From NCBI RefSeq assembly GCF_022346605.1, contig NZ_JAKRNT010000007.1, positions 186,001 to 250,000 of the forward strand: DNA of 64,000 bases, given 5' to 3'. Below the pieces are notes generated by a model that was not told where the DNA came from, did no database searches, and saw only the letters and a list, made by a program, of their open reading frames with translations. This document shows, piece by piece, positions 16,020 to 23,954 of this stretch. The position numbers were made by a program, and so were the translations under genes. Positions within the stretch are counted from its first letter, which is position 1. Every line of letters begins with the position of its first letter. This DNA is from Sporosarcina sp. ACRSL. GTDB taxonomy: Bacteria; Bacillota; Bacilli; Bacillales_A; Planococcaceae.

Positions 16020-16938
16020 ACATCCACCAAGTCTCCCCGACGAGCAGTTTCTTTAATTTAGAAGGATCCAATTGCAATCTGTTCCACTCTGCATCCAATC
16101 TAGCTATGGCTTCCGGGCCGGTATCATCCGCCAAATGATAGGTGCCATAATGCATCGGGATGAATGTATGAGCTTCCAACTCCAAAAAGGCCTTTACCGC
16201 GTCTTCCGGGTTGATATGGCTTTCTTTCAAGAACCACTCCGGCTCATAGGCCCCGATCGGCATTAGCACTGTTTGGATGTTGAACTTCTCGGCAATCTCT
16301 TTGAATCCGCGAAAATATCCTGTATCTCCGACAAAATAAATGGAGTGCTCCTCATTTTCGATGATCCAGCCGCCCCAATGGGATGTATTCGTGTCGGTGA
16401 GTGTCCGTTTCACCCAATGTTGCGCAGGGACAAACGAGAACGTCATGTCAGCCATCTCGAACCAATCATACCAATTCGCCTCAAACACTTTTTCATATCC
16501 CCGCTTTTTAAACGCATGTCCCAACCCGTTTGGAACGTAATACGTAGGGTTTCCTTTCAGCCTTTTTATCGTCGGGAAATCCAAATGATCATAATGCCCA
16601 TGGGAAATGAAGACAACATCGATTTCTGGCAGATCCGTCAATACGATTCCAGGCGCTGTCAGTCGTTTTGAAATGCCCATCCAGTTTGCCCAGACAGGAT
16701 CGGTGAGCATATTCAAACCATTCATCTGAATCAAAAATGTAGAGTGTCCAATCCATGTGATTGAGATGCCTGTGCGATTGTTCTTTAGTTTTTCGACTTC
16801 CTTGTGCGGCGCTTGCTCGATACGAATGCTAAGATCCTTTTTATTCTGCCTGTGCTCCTTCTGCCAACGGCGAAAGTCCGCAAATGTTTTTGTCGTTTCC
16901 ACTTGATCTAGATTTGCAAAACGATGCTTCCGTGACAT
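16018..16938 (-). CDS. Metallo-beta-lactamase-fold hydrolase (UlaG/NAPE-PLD-like)
   Basis: The 306-aa cytosolic protein has the metal site ISHGHYDHLD (HxHxDH), a further Asp in YFVGDTGYFRGF, and a final His in IPMHYGTYHL. Order and length match the branch that includes UlaG-type lactonases and NAPE-PLD-like phosphodiesterases. The substrate is unknown. GGAGGT precedes the ATG. Confidence 0.9.
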   Translation of the reverse strand: MSRKHRFANLDQVETTKTFADFRRWQKEHRQNKKDLSIRIEQAPHKEVEKLKNNRTGISITWIGHSTFLIQMNGLNMLTDPVWANWMGISKRLTAPGIVLTDLPEIDVVFISHGHYDHLDFPTIKRLKGNPTYYVPNGLGHAFKKRGYEKVFEANWYDWFEMADMTFSFVPAQHWVKRTLTDTNTSHWGGWIIENEEHSIYFVGDTGYFRGFKEIAEKFNIQTVLMPIGAYEPEWFLKESHINPEDAVKAFLELEAHTFIPMHYGTYHLADDTGPEAIARLDAEWNRLQLDPSKLKKLLVGETWWM

Positions 16939-17118
16939 GACGTACCTCCATCGGTTATGGTTGCTAGTAGTTTAACACGCGAAACAGTCTCAATACGATC
17001 ATGGTGAACCTGCGCTTTAATGCTTTTAAAATTAATTTATCCAAAAAGTATCCTTTTCATAAAATCCCGCCTATATAACGTATGAAAGGTCTGGTCAGCA
17101 TAGGGGAGGGAATGGGAA

Positions 17119-17556
17119 TTGGAACTGACAGTGAAAGAGTTGCTTCATGACGCGTTTTTGTACGATTTGCCTCTAATGGCGCATACCGTTTATTACGCAT
17201 TACAACAAGGGCTTGTGCATCTGGATGATCCTGAAAGTCGGATACCTTACAAGGAATTGGATTACGACGAGATTACGAAAATGAAGGACGATAATTGGCT
17301 GCGGATGTGTACGGTCAAGCTGTTCGTTGTGCCGTTGGGAGGTAAACGGTTTGCGTTTTACTTGGCGGAAACTCCTGAAGAGGTGAGGGTAGAGCATCGT
17401 ACTATATATGGTGGGGTTGCTAGGCGGGTGAACGACGTGAGCCACAAGATGGTCATGTCGATTTATTGTGAGGTGACGAAAAGGTCGCAGTCGTTTTGGG
17501 AAATCAAGAGAGAGGTACTGCAATTTCCGTATTATGTTGGGGAGGTGGGTGGGTAA
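17119..17556 (+). CDS. Soluble protein of unknown function, 145 aa
   Basis: I do not recognise it. No membrane segment or signal peptide; the middle carries beta-like segments (KLFVVPLGGKRFAFYLAE). The start is TTG at 17119 with GGGGAGGG upstream. A 21-nt tandem repeat array follows its stop codon. Confidence 0.55.
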   Translation: MELTVKELLHDAFLYDLPLMAHTVYYALQQGLVHLDDPESRIPYKELDYDEITKMKDDNWLRMCTVKLFVVPLGGKRFAFYLAETPEEVRVEHRTIYGGVARRVNDVSHKMVMSIYCEVTKRSQSFWEIKREVLQFPYYVGEVGG

Positions 17557-17574
17557 ATGGGGAGGCTGAATTTA

Positions 17575-17700
17575 TATCGAACATTTCCCGCGGGTTATCG
17601 TTCATTTCCCAGAAGTTATCGATCAATTCGTGAAGGATTTCGTTCATTTCCCAAAAGTTATCGTTCATTTCCCAAGTGTTATTGTCATTTTGTGACTTTT
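17575..17700 (+). repeat. 21-nt tandem repeat array A (6 units)
   Basis: Units start at 17575, 17596, 17617, 17638, 17659 and 17680, each exactly 21 nt with core TATCGTTCATTTCCC and a variable last six bases. The last unit is the divergent TATTGTCATTTT type that also ends arrays B and C. No convincing coding frame or ribosome binding site. It lies between the 145-aa gene and the histidine phosphatase gene. Confidence 0.9.
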
Positions 17701-17839
17701 AACCTAGTTTTATTAAGGGTATAAAAATTGTTTGACATCCCGCTTATCTTATATTTTACATGGTGGCTGGGTGAAGCTCTTGTGAACTACTACATATACA
17801 GGTAGAATTTACATATAAATGTAAATGCAGGAGGAATCT

Positions 17840-18466
17840 ATGGTGAATCAAACAACAACTTCTCATCCGATGGAAATACTAATCATCAGACATGGCCAAT
17901 CGGAGGCGGATCTTTTGGACGTTCATGAAGGAAGGGCGGACTTCCCGTTGACTGAGTTAGGAGAAGCGCAAGCAAGAAAGATGGCCATGTCCGTTGCGAA
18001 ACAATACCCTCCTGAAATCATCTTGTCGAGCACTTTGAAAAGGGCAAGTGGCACAGCGAGGATATTGCAGGAGGCCATCGGATGTGAGATCCGGTTTTAT
18101 GATGATTTGAGGGAAAGGAATAATGGGGTGTTGGCAGGGATGCCAAGAAAGGAAGCGGCAATCAAGTATCCGTTGCCGAAAGGGGGCAGGCCGTTACATA
18201 TACCAATCCAAGATGGAGAGTCCGAACTTGAATTTCGTTATCGAGCCGAACGGATCTTCCAGGAGATTTTATATGATTATCGGGAGTATCAAAGAATTGC
18301 GATTGTGTCGCATGGCGGGATGATTTCCAATCTACTCAAATCATTTCTCAAACAGCCCTACGGCGATTTTAGATTTTTTACAGGGGATACAGGAATCCAT
18401 CTGCTTGAACAAAGGGAAGACATGCGTGTCATCAAGTTTCTGAATAAACTGGAGCATTTAATGTAA
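17840..18466 (+). CDS. Histidine phosphatase family protein
   Basis: The 208-aa phosphoglycerate-mutase-like phosphatase has the catalytic signature LIIRHGQSEAD (phospho-accepting His), a second acidic/basic site in LRERNNGVLAG, and the second His in IAIVSHGGMISN. Such enzymes dephosphorylate small metabolites or proteins; substrate unknown. The ATG at 17840 has GGAGG five bases upstream and is preferred over 17825. Confidence 0.92.
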   Translation: MVNQTTTSHPMEILIIRHGQSEADLLDVHEGRADFPLTELGEAQARKMAMSVAKQYPPEIILSSTLKRASGTARILQEAIGCEIRFYDDLRERNNGVLAGMPRKEAAIKYPLPKGGRPLHIPIQDGESELEFRYRAERIFQEILYDYREYQRIAIVSHGGMISNLLKSFLKQPYGDFRFFTGDTGIHLLEQREDMRVIKFLNKLEHLM

Positions 18467-18498
18467 ATCTGCATGGCTAGAGTTGGGGGATATCGCAG

Positions 18499-19080
18499 AT
18501 GAAAATTATTGTGATCGGAGTATTGTTGTTAATCTTGGGTTCTCAATTTATTACCTTCTTTCGGATAGTTAGAAAAATGAAGCAACCAGTCTTTTTCCCA
18601 GACACAGAGGAAGACCTGAAAGCGATCTGGAATCATTCGAAAAAAGCACTGGAGTTGCCGATCCACTCCCTAACAAAAAGGTTCTTTATGTGGATGGGGG
18701 TCTTGCTTCTCTTCTTACTTTTAATAGTAGTGTTGGATATATACGATAGCGCGGTGGGATGGGGTCCCTATGCCATGTTTGTAACAAATTTACTCTTGAT
18801 TAATCAATACTTGTGGAGAATATTTGTAATTGTCGATGACGGGGTATTATGCCGCGGACGGTTTTTACCATGGAAAAGAATTCGATCGTATCACTTCGAG
18901 GAACTTCATACGAATCACCCTGCGTATCATTCACCTGAGATAAGCTGCGCATATGAGCTAAAGATAAAGACGAAGTATTCTTCCGCCAAATGTTTTGTTA
19001 CGTCGGAAGTTGTGAAGGAGAAGATAACCGGGTTGCTGGATGAACGATTAAGAGTAACTATCTCTGCTACGAGTAAGTAG
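18499..19080 (+). CDS. Membrane protein paralogous to the one at 40466
   Basis: The 193-aa protein has an N-terminal helix (3-21) and two adjacent helices (about 60-80 and 90-108), then a C-terminal PH-like region containing IVDDGVLCRGRFLPWKRIRSY and ELKIKTKYSS. The other copy in this window shares KMKQP.FFP.TEEDLKAI, VEDGVLCGGRF and ELKIKTKF, so they are paralogs. Orientation and role are unknown. It directly follows the histidine phosphatase gene. Confidence 0.65.
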   Translation: MKIIVIGVLLLILGSQFITFFRIVRKMKQPVFFPDTEEDLKAIWNHSKKALELPIHSLTKRFFMWMGVLLLFLLLIVVLDIYDSAVGWGPYAMFVTNLLLINQYLWRIFVIVDDGVLCRGRFLPWKRIRSYHFEELHTNHPAYHSPEISCAYELKIKTKYSSAKCFVTSEVVKEKITGLLDERLRVTISATSK

Positions 19081-19116
19081 ACAGTATAGTTACTCTTTTT
19101 TATGTGTAAACATTTT

Positions 19117-19221
19117 TATCGATCATTTCCTGCGGGTTATCGTTCATTTCCCGGAAGATATCGGTCAATTCGCGAAGGATATCGGTCATTTCCCAAGATA
19201 TATTGTCATTTTATTACTTTA
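19117..19221 (+). repeat. 21-nt tandem repeat array B (5 units)
   Basis: Units start at 19117, 19138, 19159, 19180 and 19201. The first matches the first unit of arrays A and C (TATCGATCATTTCCTG), and the last is the TATTGTCATTTT type. Spacing is exactly 21 nt. Confidence 0.9.
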
Positions 19222-19279
19222 TACCTATCTGGAATGAATTTTAAAAACACCTCAAAAACTTTTTAAAAAAACTTTGAAA

Positions 19280-19294
19280 CTTTTTCTGAAAATC
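19280..19294. promoter_or_regulatory. Possible CodY box
   Basis: CTTTTTCTGAAAATC matches 12 of 15 positions of the CodY consensus AATTTTCWGAAAATT, about 40 bp before the deacetylase start. Chance matches of this quality occur in AT-rich DNA. Confidence 0.25.
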
Positions 19295-19333
19295 TCCGTC
19301 TGTACGGTGCTAGATTGCTAACAGTGGGGGTAC

Positions 19334-20602
19334 ATGATGAGAAAAAGAGATAATAAAGCGCCGATGTTACTGTGTTTGATTGTTTTACTACTAGGGTTCG
19401 GTGCAATATGGATGTTCATTCAGTCAGAAGGAATCGCGTTCGCAAAAGTTGGAGATGGTGAGCAGTTTATTACAAAGAGAGAATTTGACCGTGTGCTCAC
19501 GTTAGAGGAGCGCCAGCCAATTTATATGAAAAGCACTTCGTTAAATCAGATTGGCGAGCTTGCTGCGAATCAGCCTGTTGCAATCATCGGTGAGGATGAG
19601 GTGTATTATGAGATGCGACTCGGCAATATGAGTGCCTTTGTCCGTAAGGGGCAGGGGAAGGTTGAAAAACAAAAGCTTGCGACACTTGTACATACCGAGC
19701 GGTTGGCAGCTGTTCATTCATTGCAAAAAACTGTAGTTTACGAAGAAGCGAACATGGAGAGTACCGTTATACTGGAGCTCGAGGAAGGGTATCGCTATCC
19801 GGTCGTGCAGGAGGAAGGGGATTGGTATATCCTTACAATAGGAGAACGGCCGGGCTATATTCATAAACAGTCCGTTGTTTTGGATGAAGGAATCCCAGTG
19901 CTTGTCTACCATCACATCCTGCCGCTTGAATCAATGACAACGATGAATAGCACAATTTCTGTGGAGCTGTTTGAAAAGCAGATGGAATACTTGGCGAGCC
20001 GCCAATTTAAGACACTGACGGCACATCAGCTTTATGATTATTTGGAAGGGCGGCTAGTCGTACCGCAAAAAGCAGTGCTTATTACATTTGACGACGGTTT
20101 ATTATCGACGAAGGAATATGCGCATCCCATTTTAAAGCGGTACGGGTTCAGTGCGATTCAGCACATCATTTCCTCACGTACAGATCGTGGACAGGGAGCA
20201 CAGCTGTTTGATGCGGATGGACCGTTGCAGTATTTGACTGCTGCCGATTTAAGTGAGCTGACGGATGTGTTCCAGTTTGAGGCACATACAAATGAATTGC
20301 ATTCATTGAATGGGGATTCGGGTGTCGCGTTACAACGTTCTCAAGAAGAGATTCTTTTGGATTTACAAGGGAACTTGGAGCAAGTGCCGGCAGCCGTTTC
20401 AATCGCCTATCCATATGGGCATTATAATGAGCATTTCATCGAGGCGGCAAAAGAGGCAGGGTTGTTGATCGGCTTTACAATCATTGAGGGGTATGCCAAT
20501 ATGAAGTCTTCCAACTACGAAGTATCTCGATTTGGAATGACAGAGAAAAGGTCGTTTGAGCAATTTGTTACGTATGTGGAGGGGGACATGACGTGGCCGT
20601 GA
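19334..20602 (+). CDS. Membrane-anchored polysaccharide deacetylase with SH3-like domains
   Basis: The 422-aa protein has an N-terminal membrane anchor (about 10-30), a region of SH3-like repeats (100-185), and a C-terminal NodB-type deacetylase domain starting at VLVYHHILP. The metal/catalytic motif is VLITFDDGLLS, followed by FEAHTNELHSL and SIAYPYGHYNE. This order resembles IcaB/PgaB-like N-deacetylases acting on extracellular glucosamine polymers or peptidoglycan. The ECF sigma gene begins only about 20 bp after its stop, so the two are probably co-transcribed. Confidence 0.9.
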   Translation: MMRKRDNKAPMLLCLIVLLLGFGAIWMFIQSEGIAFAKVGDGEQFITKREFDRVLTLEERQPIYMKSTSLNQIGELAANQPVAIIGEDEVYYEMRLGNMSAFVRKGQGKVEKQKLATLVHTERLAAVHSLQKTVVYEEANMESTVILELEEGYRYPVVQEEGDWYILTIGERPGYIHKQSVVLDEGIPVLVYHHILPLESMTTMNSTISVELFEKQMEYLASRQFKTLTAHQLYDYLEGRLVVPQKAVLITFDDGLLSTKEYAHPILKRYGFSAIQHIISSRTDRGQGAQLFDADGPLQYLTAADLSELTDVFQFEAHTNELHSLNGDSGVALQRSQEEILLDLQGNLEQVPAAVSIAYPYGHYNEHFIEAAKEAGLLIGFTIIEGYANMKSSNYEVSRFGMTEKRSFEQFVTYVEGDMTWP

Positions 20603-20622
20603 AAGAGGGTGAGGGTTCGTAA

Positions 20623-21120
20623 ATGAATAGCATTGATAAAATTATGGATGAGCATTCGCGTTATTTAGTGCGGATCGCTTATTTATACGTGAAAAATTGG
20701 TCGACTGCAGAGGATATCGTACAAGAAGTGTTTGTGACGTATTTTCAAAAGAGCGACCAGTTTCGCAGCGAGGCGTCTTTGAAGACGTATTTAACGAAGA
20801 TAACAGCCAATCGGGCAAAAGATTATTTGCGCTCGTGGAAGCATAAAAAAGATGTCTTGTTCGATACGATCTTTGCTTCGGAAAAGGGCACAGAAGAAGT
20901 CGTATTAGAGCAAGAGCGGCTCGCTTCGCTTGAAAAGAATCTATTTCAGCTTCCGTTAAAATACCGCGAGCCTTTGATCTTATTTTATTATGACGAGCAA
21001 TCGATAGCGGATATTGCAACGTATCTGCAGTTGAATGAAAACACCGTGAAAACGCGGCTGCGAAGGGCAAAACAGCAGCTGAAGGAATTTTTTGAGGAAG
21101 AGGAGGTAGAGGACAATTGA
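20623..21120 (+). CDS. ECF sigma factor
   Basis: The 165-aa sigma factor has region 2 (WSTAEDIVQEVFVTYFQ) and region 4 (QSIADIATYLQLNENTVKTRLRRAKQQLKEF). Its stop codon overlaps the start of the next gene, an anti-sigma-like membrane protein, so the pair is translationally coupled and should work as a sigma/anti-sigma switch. Because a deacetylase precedes it, cell-envelope control is a reasonable inference. Confidence 0.93.
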   Translation: MNSIDKIMDEHSRYLVRIAYLYVKNWSTAEDIVQEVFVTYFQKSDQFRSEASLKTYLTKITANRAKDYLRSWKHKKDVLFDTIFASEKGTEEVVLEQERLASLEKNLFQLPLKYREPLILFYYDEQSIADIATYLQLNENTVKTRLRRAKQQLKEFFEEEEVEDN

Positions 21121-22190
21121 GCGATTTTAAGCGTAAGCTCGACGAAATGATGGGCGATACGACGATGCAGGAAAGACGGATCAAGCAGCGTGTACATGAA
21201 AAGCTGCAAACACCGGTGAGAAAGTTTTCCTGGCAAGTGGTTTTTGTCAGTGCGGCCATTCCTGTAGTGGCACTGATGCTTTTCTTCACAATGAACCCTA
21301 CAAATCAGCTTTCTTCGGATTTGGGACCCGGGGTTCCGTATGATCCGCTCGATGACTTGGCGCAAATTTCAGCACTGCAAAAAAAGCAGCAGCTGTCAGC
21401 CGTTGATTACGAAGAATTTGCGACATTGCCGCATTTCGATAATGTGGACGGCTTGCATTATGTCGATAAAGTACCATTTTCGATCGAAGGGAGTTCGGAA
21501 ACGTTCCATACCGTCATTGAACGTAAGGAGAATTTATTCGATGAAGTTGTGTATGAGACGGGGGACATCGTACGGACGATGACGAATACGACTAGCCATT
21601 TGCCGACGTACACCGATGTTTATTACGAAGTGCTTGCAGTTCCAGGAGATCGTGTCGTGCTGAGAGATGGAGAATTGCGGATTAACGGAAAGCCGGTGAA
21701 ATCCGGTCTGATGGATCGGTATGAAGAGCAGGGAATCAGGATTTTAGGTGGGTACGAACAGGTGTTGAATGCGCGGGAATATTTCTTGTTGAACCATTTC
21801 CCGGCAAGTGGGACAGTGCAAGGGGCGACGATTACGCCAGTGCATAAAATCTTCGGGCAGGTGGTAGGTGTAGCAACCGAGGAACGCACCGAATCGATGT
21901 ACTTGGATTATTTAGCCGGCCAGGTGACGGGTGACTATACGCCAGAGCAATATTTTGATTTGTATTTGTATGATGATCTGTTAGGCTACGGCAATCTGCT
22001 GGAGACGCCTGCATTTACACAAGTTAGCCGATTAGGTGAACTGTTTTTAGAGGCCTCGTATCGAAGAACGGTTCCTGTCTCTGACAACGAAGTGGAAATC
22101 CGTTACGAGTACGGGCGCGAAGGTGTCGCGGAACAAGTGTTTACGATGAAGCGGGATGCAGACTCGGGGCGTTGGGTGATCGCAGAATAA
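21117..22190 (+). CDS. Anti-sigma-like membrane protein with signal-peptidase-I-like domain
   Basis: The 357-aa protein has an N-terminal cytoplasmic part (1-38), one membrane helix (about 40-60), and an outside domain. Residues ~145-250 follow the signal peptidase I pattern: YETGDIVR, YYEVLAVPGDRVVLRDGELR, INGKPV, then EYFLLNHFPASGTVQG. The catalytic Lys, normally in the YIKRV segment before GLPGD, is replaced by Glu here, so it is probably a pseudo-peptidase. It starts with TTG overlapping the sigma gene stop; GGAGGT lies upstream. It is expected to hold the sigma factor at the membrane. The anti-sigma role rests on gene order. Confidence 0.75.
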   Translation: MSDFKRKLDEMMGDTTMQERRIKQRVHEKLQTPVRKFSWQVVFVSAAIPVVALMLFFTMNPTNQLSSDLGPGVPYDPLDDLAQISALQKKQQLSAVDYEEFATLPHFDNVDGLHYVDKVPFSIEGSSETFHTVIERKENLFDEVVYETGDIVRTMTNTTSHLPTYTDVYYEVLAVPGDRVVLRDGELRINGKPVKSGLMDRYEEQGIRILGGYEQVLNAREYFLLNHFPASGTVQGATITPVHKIFGQVVGVATEERTESMYLDYLAGQVTGDYTPEQYFDLYLYDDLLGYGNLLETPAFTQVSRLGELFLEASYRRTVPVSDNEVEIRYEYGREGVAEQVFTMKRDADSGRWVIAE

Positions 22191-22195
22191 TACAA

Positions 22196-22310
22196 GAGGG
22201 GTATGGGAACCCTGACGTTTGGAAACCAGGTTGGTAACACTCCCAGAATGAAGCCGTCAACCAACCGCTGACTATATAGGGACGCCAGCCTGGTTTTCCA
22301 AACACGTATT
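22196..22310 (+). ncRNA. Long structured element before S-layer genes
   Basis: CGTTTGGAAACCAGGTTGG (22216-22234) pairs nearly completely with the segment at 22285-22306. Inside, GGTTGGT (22229-22235) can instead pair with ACCAACC (22260-22266), so two exclusive folds exist. AGGGGT...AACCCT makes a small hairpin before it. It matches no riboswitch class I can name. It may be a terminator for the upstream operon or a leader element. Confidence 0.35.
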
Positions 22311-22326
22311 GCTGCGGAATACTTAA

Positions 22327-22368
22327 TATCGATCATTTCCTGAGTTGTATTGTCATTTTGCGACCTAG
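22327..22368 (+). repeat. 21-nt repeat array C (first and last units only)
   Basis: TATCGATCATTTCCTG (unit from 22327) is directly followed by the terminal TATTGTCATTTT-type unit (from 22348). These are the same boundary units that flank arrays A and B, with no internal units. Confidence 0.8.
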
Positions 22369-22404
22369 GGCCTATCAATCTATAAATAGAAAGGAAGAAC
22401 GCAA

Positions 22405-23886
22405 GTGGGAAAGAAACTACTGATGGTACTTGGCGCATTGCTGCTCGCCTGCAATCTGCCTTTATCCGGCACATCCGCCGCAAGCACGGAACGATTTACA
22501 GACGTACCATCATCAAAGCACTACGCTGAAGCCGTTTATGACTTGGCAGATCGCAATATTATCGGAGGCTATCCGGATGGCACATTCAAGCCGGGCAATT
22601 CCATCACAAGAGGGCAGGCGGCCGCTATTATCACCAAGATGGTTGGCTTGGACACTACGAATGTGAAAAATCCGGGCTTCAAAGATGTCTCGACGGCGAA
22701 CGGTTACTACGAAGCAATTGCAGCCATGGCGCAAGAAGGCATTATTAGTGGTTATGGGGATGGACGTTACGGTCCGAACGATCCGATTACACGTGGGCAA
22801 ATGGCTTCGATAATTGTGAAAGCGTTCGATCTACCGCGATATAATTTCACGTCGTATAAAAGTCCATTCGAAGATGTGAAACGAGGGACAGGTCATGATT
22901 CAAGCATACTTTCCATCTACAGACTTGGCATCACGGCAGGGACGTCTCCGGAGACATTCAGCCCGAACGCGCCCATCACAAGAGGGCAAGCGGCCAAAAT
23001 GTTGAAAGCGTCAGAGGAAGCAAAGGCGCCGATCGTTACGGTACGGGCAAGCGATTACCAATGGGAAGAGTTTAAGATGTTTGATTCCAATCATCGGGAT
23101 TCTGGTTTGTTCCATGCGGTAGAAGGAAGAGAGAAATTTGGTGGTCCCGTGGATAAAATACACTTAGTCCCGCTTAAAGAAGGGAAGGGGACATTCCAAG
23201 TCGCTTTGGTGTATTCAGGGAATCCGGATCAGAAATATTATCGGAAATATTTCGTACACATTAAAGAAGTCGACGGCAAACTGAAGTTGACGCTAGAAAG
23301 GACAGAAGATATTTTACCTACACCAGCTGGGCTCGACGTAAGGGGGAAAAACCAGGTTCAAAACATTTCCCTTTCTACAATGGACGGAAAGAAGCTATCT
23401 GATAATGTGGAGTTCAGGAAATGTCTCTCTTTCAGTCCATCCGATTGCCGTGATAGCGATCAAACCGATAGTGAAGGAAAGTATAATAATGTCCGTATTA
23501 TGATTGATAAACCAGGTCAATATATCGCCACTGTCCGTTTTGATGACGGAGAAGAAGTGCGGTACGGTATCGAAGCGGTAAGTTTAACTCCCCATTTTTC
23601 TTATAGTATGAGGATACTAGAGGAAAGACCGACTGCCTCAGTGGACCTCGGAGCAGCATACGACATAGGAAGGCATGTACTGCCAAAAGATGCCGATCAA
23701 ATTGCAGCAATCACTAGGGAGCCAGGAACGAACTTGTTCCATGCTGAGGGTAAGAAAAAAGGTTCTTTCACTATTAAACTGCCGGACCATAACAAGACTG
23801 ATTTAATAGCAATAGGTGTCCGTGTCGAGACATTGGGACCTATTATTAATGTCCAAATCTATGAAATGATCGACACTCATATGTGA
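22405..23886 (+). CDS. S-layer homology (SLH) domain protein 1
   Basis: The 493-aa exported protein has a signal peptide ending near SGTSAAS, then three SLH domains (about 28-75, 90-140 and 150-205) with the typical GYPDGTFKPGNSITRGQAA, GYGDGRYGPNDPITRGQMA and GTSPETFSPNAPITRGQAA. SLH domains anchor proteins non-covalently to secondary cell-wall polymer. The C-terminal ~280 residues are beta-rich and not recognised. GTG start with AGGAAG upstream. Part of a tandem pair with the next gene. Confidence 0.93.
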   Translation: MGKKLLMVLGALLLACNLPLSGTSAASTERFTDVPSSKHYAEAVYDLADRNIIGGYPDGTFKPGNSITRGQAAAIITKMVGLDTTNVKNPGFKDVSTANGYYEAIAAMAQEGIISGYGDGRYGPNDPITRGQMASIIVKAFDLPRYNFTSYKSPFEDVKRGTGHDSSILSIYRLGITAGTSPETFSPNAPITRGQAAKMLKASEEAKAPIVTVRASDYQWEEFKMFDSNHRDSGLFHAVEGREKFGGPVDKIHLVPLKEGKGTFQVALVYSGNPDQKYYRKYFVHIKEVDGKLKLTLERTEDILPTPAGLDVRGKNQVQNISLSTMDGKKLSDNVEFRKCLSFSPSDCRDSDQTDSEGKYNNVRIMIDKPGQYIATVRFDDGEEVRYGIEAVSLTPHFSYSMRILEERPTASVDLGAAYDIGRHVLPKDADQIAAITREPGTNLFHAEGKKKGSFTIKLPDHNKTDLIAIGVRVETLGPIINVQIYEMIDTHM

Positions 23887-23954
23887 TTGATTTTAACGAG
23901 AAGAGAAAAGGTCTTTCAATAAATAACTACTTTCATAGAAAGCAGGTGTACACA

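Noticed and set aside
16273..16671. 132-aa plus-strand ORF
   Set aside because: Antisense shadow of the metallo-beta-lactamase-fold gene, which has full motifs.
17575..17700. CRISPR array
   Set aside because: The repeats are contiguous 21-nt units with no unique spacers and no cas genes nearby.
20642..21289. 215-aa minus-strand ORF
   Set aside because: It is the shadow of the sigma factor gene and its successor; no ribosome binding site or recognisable protein.
22196..22310. c-di-AMP (ydaO-type) riboswitch
   Set aside because: One stretch (CCGTCAACCAACC) vaguely recalls the 3' core of that class, but the other conserved segments are missing, so I did not call it.
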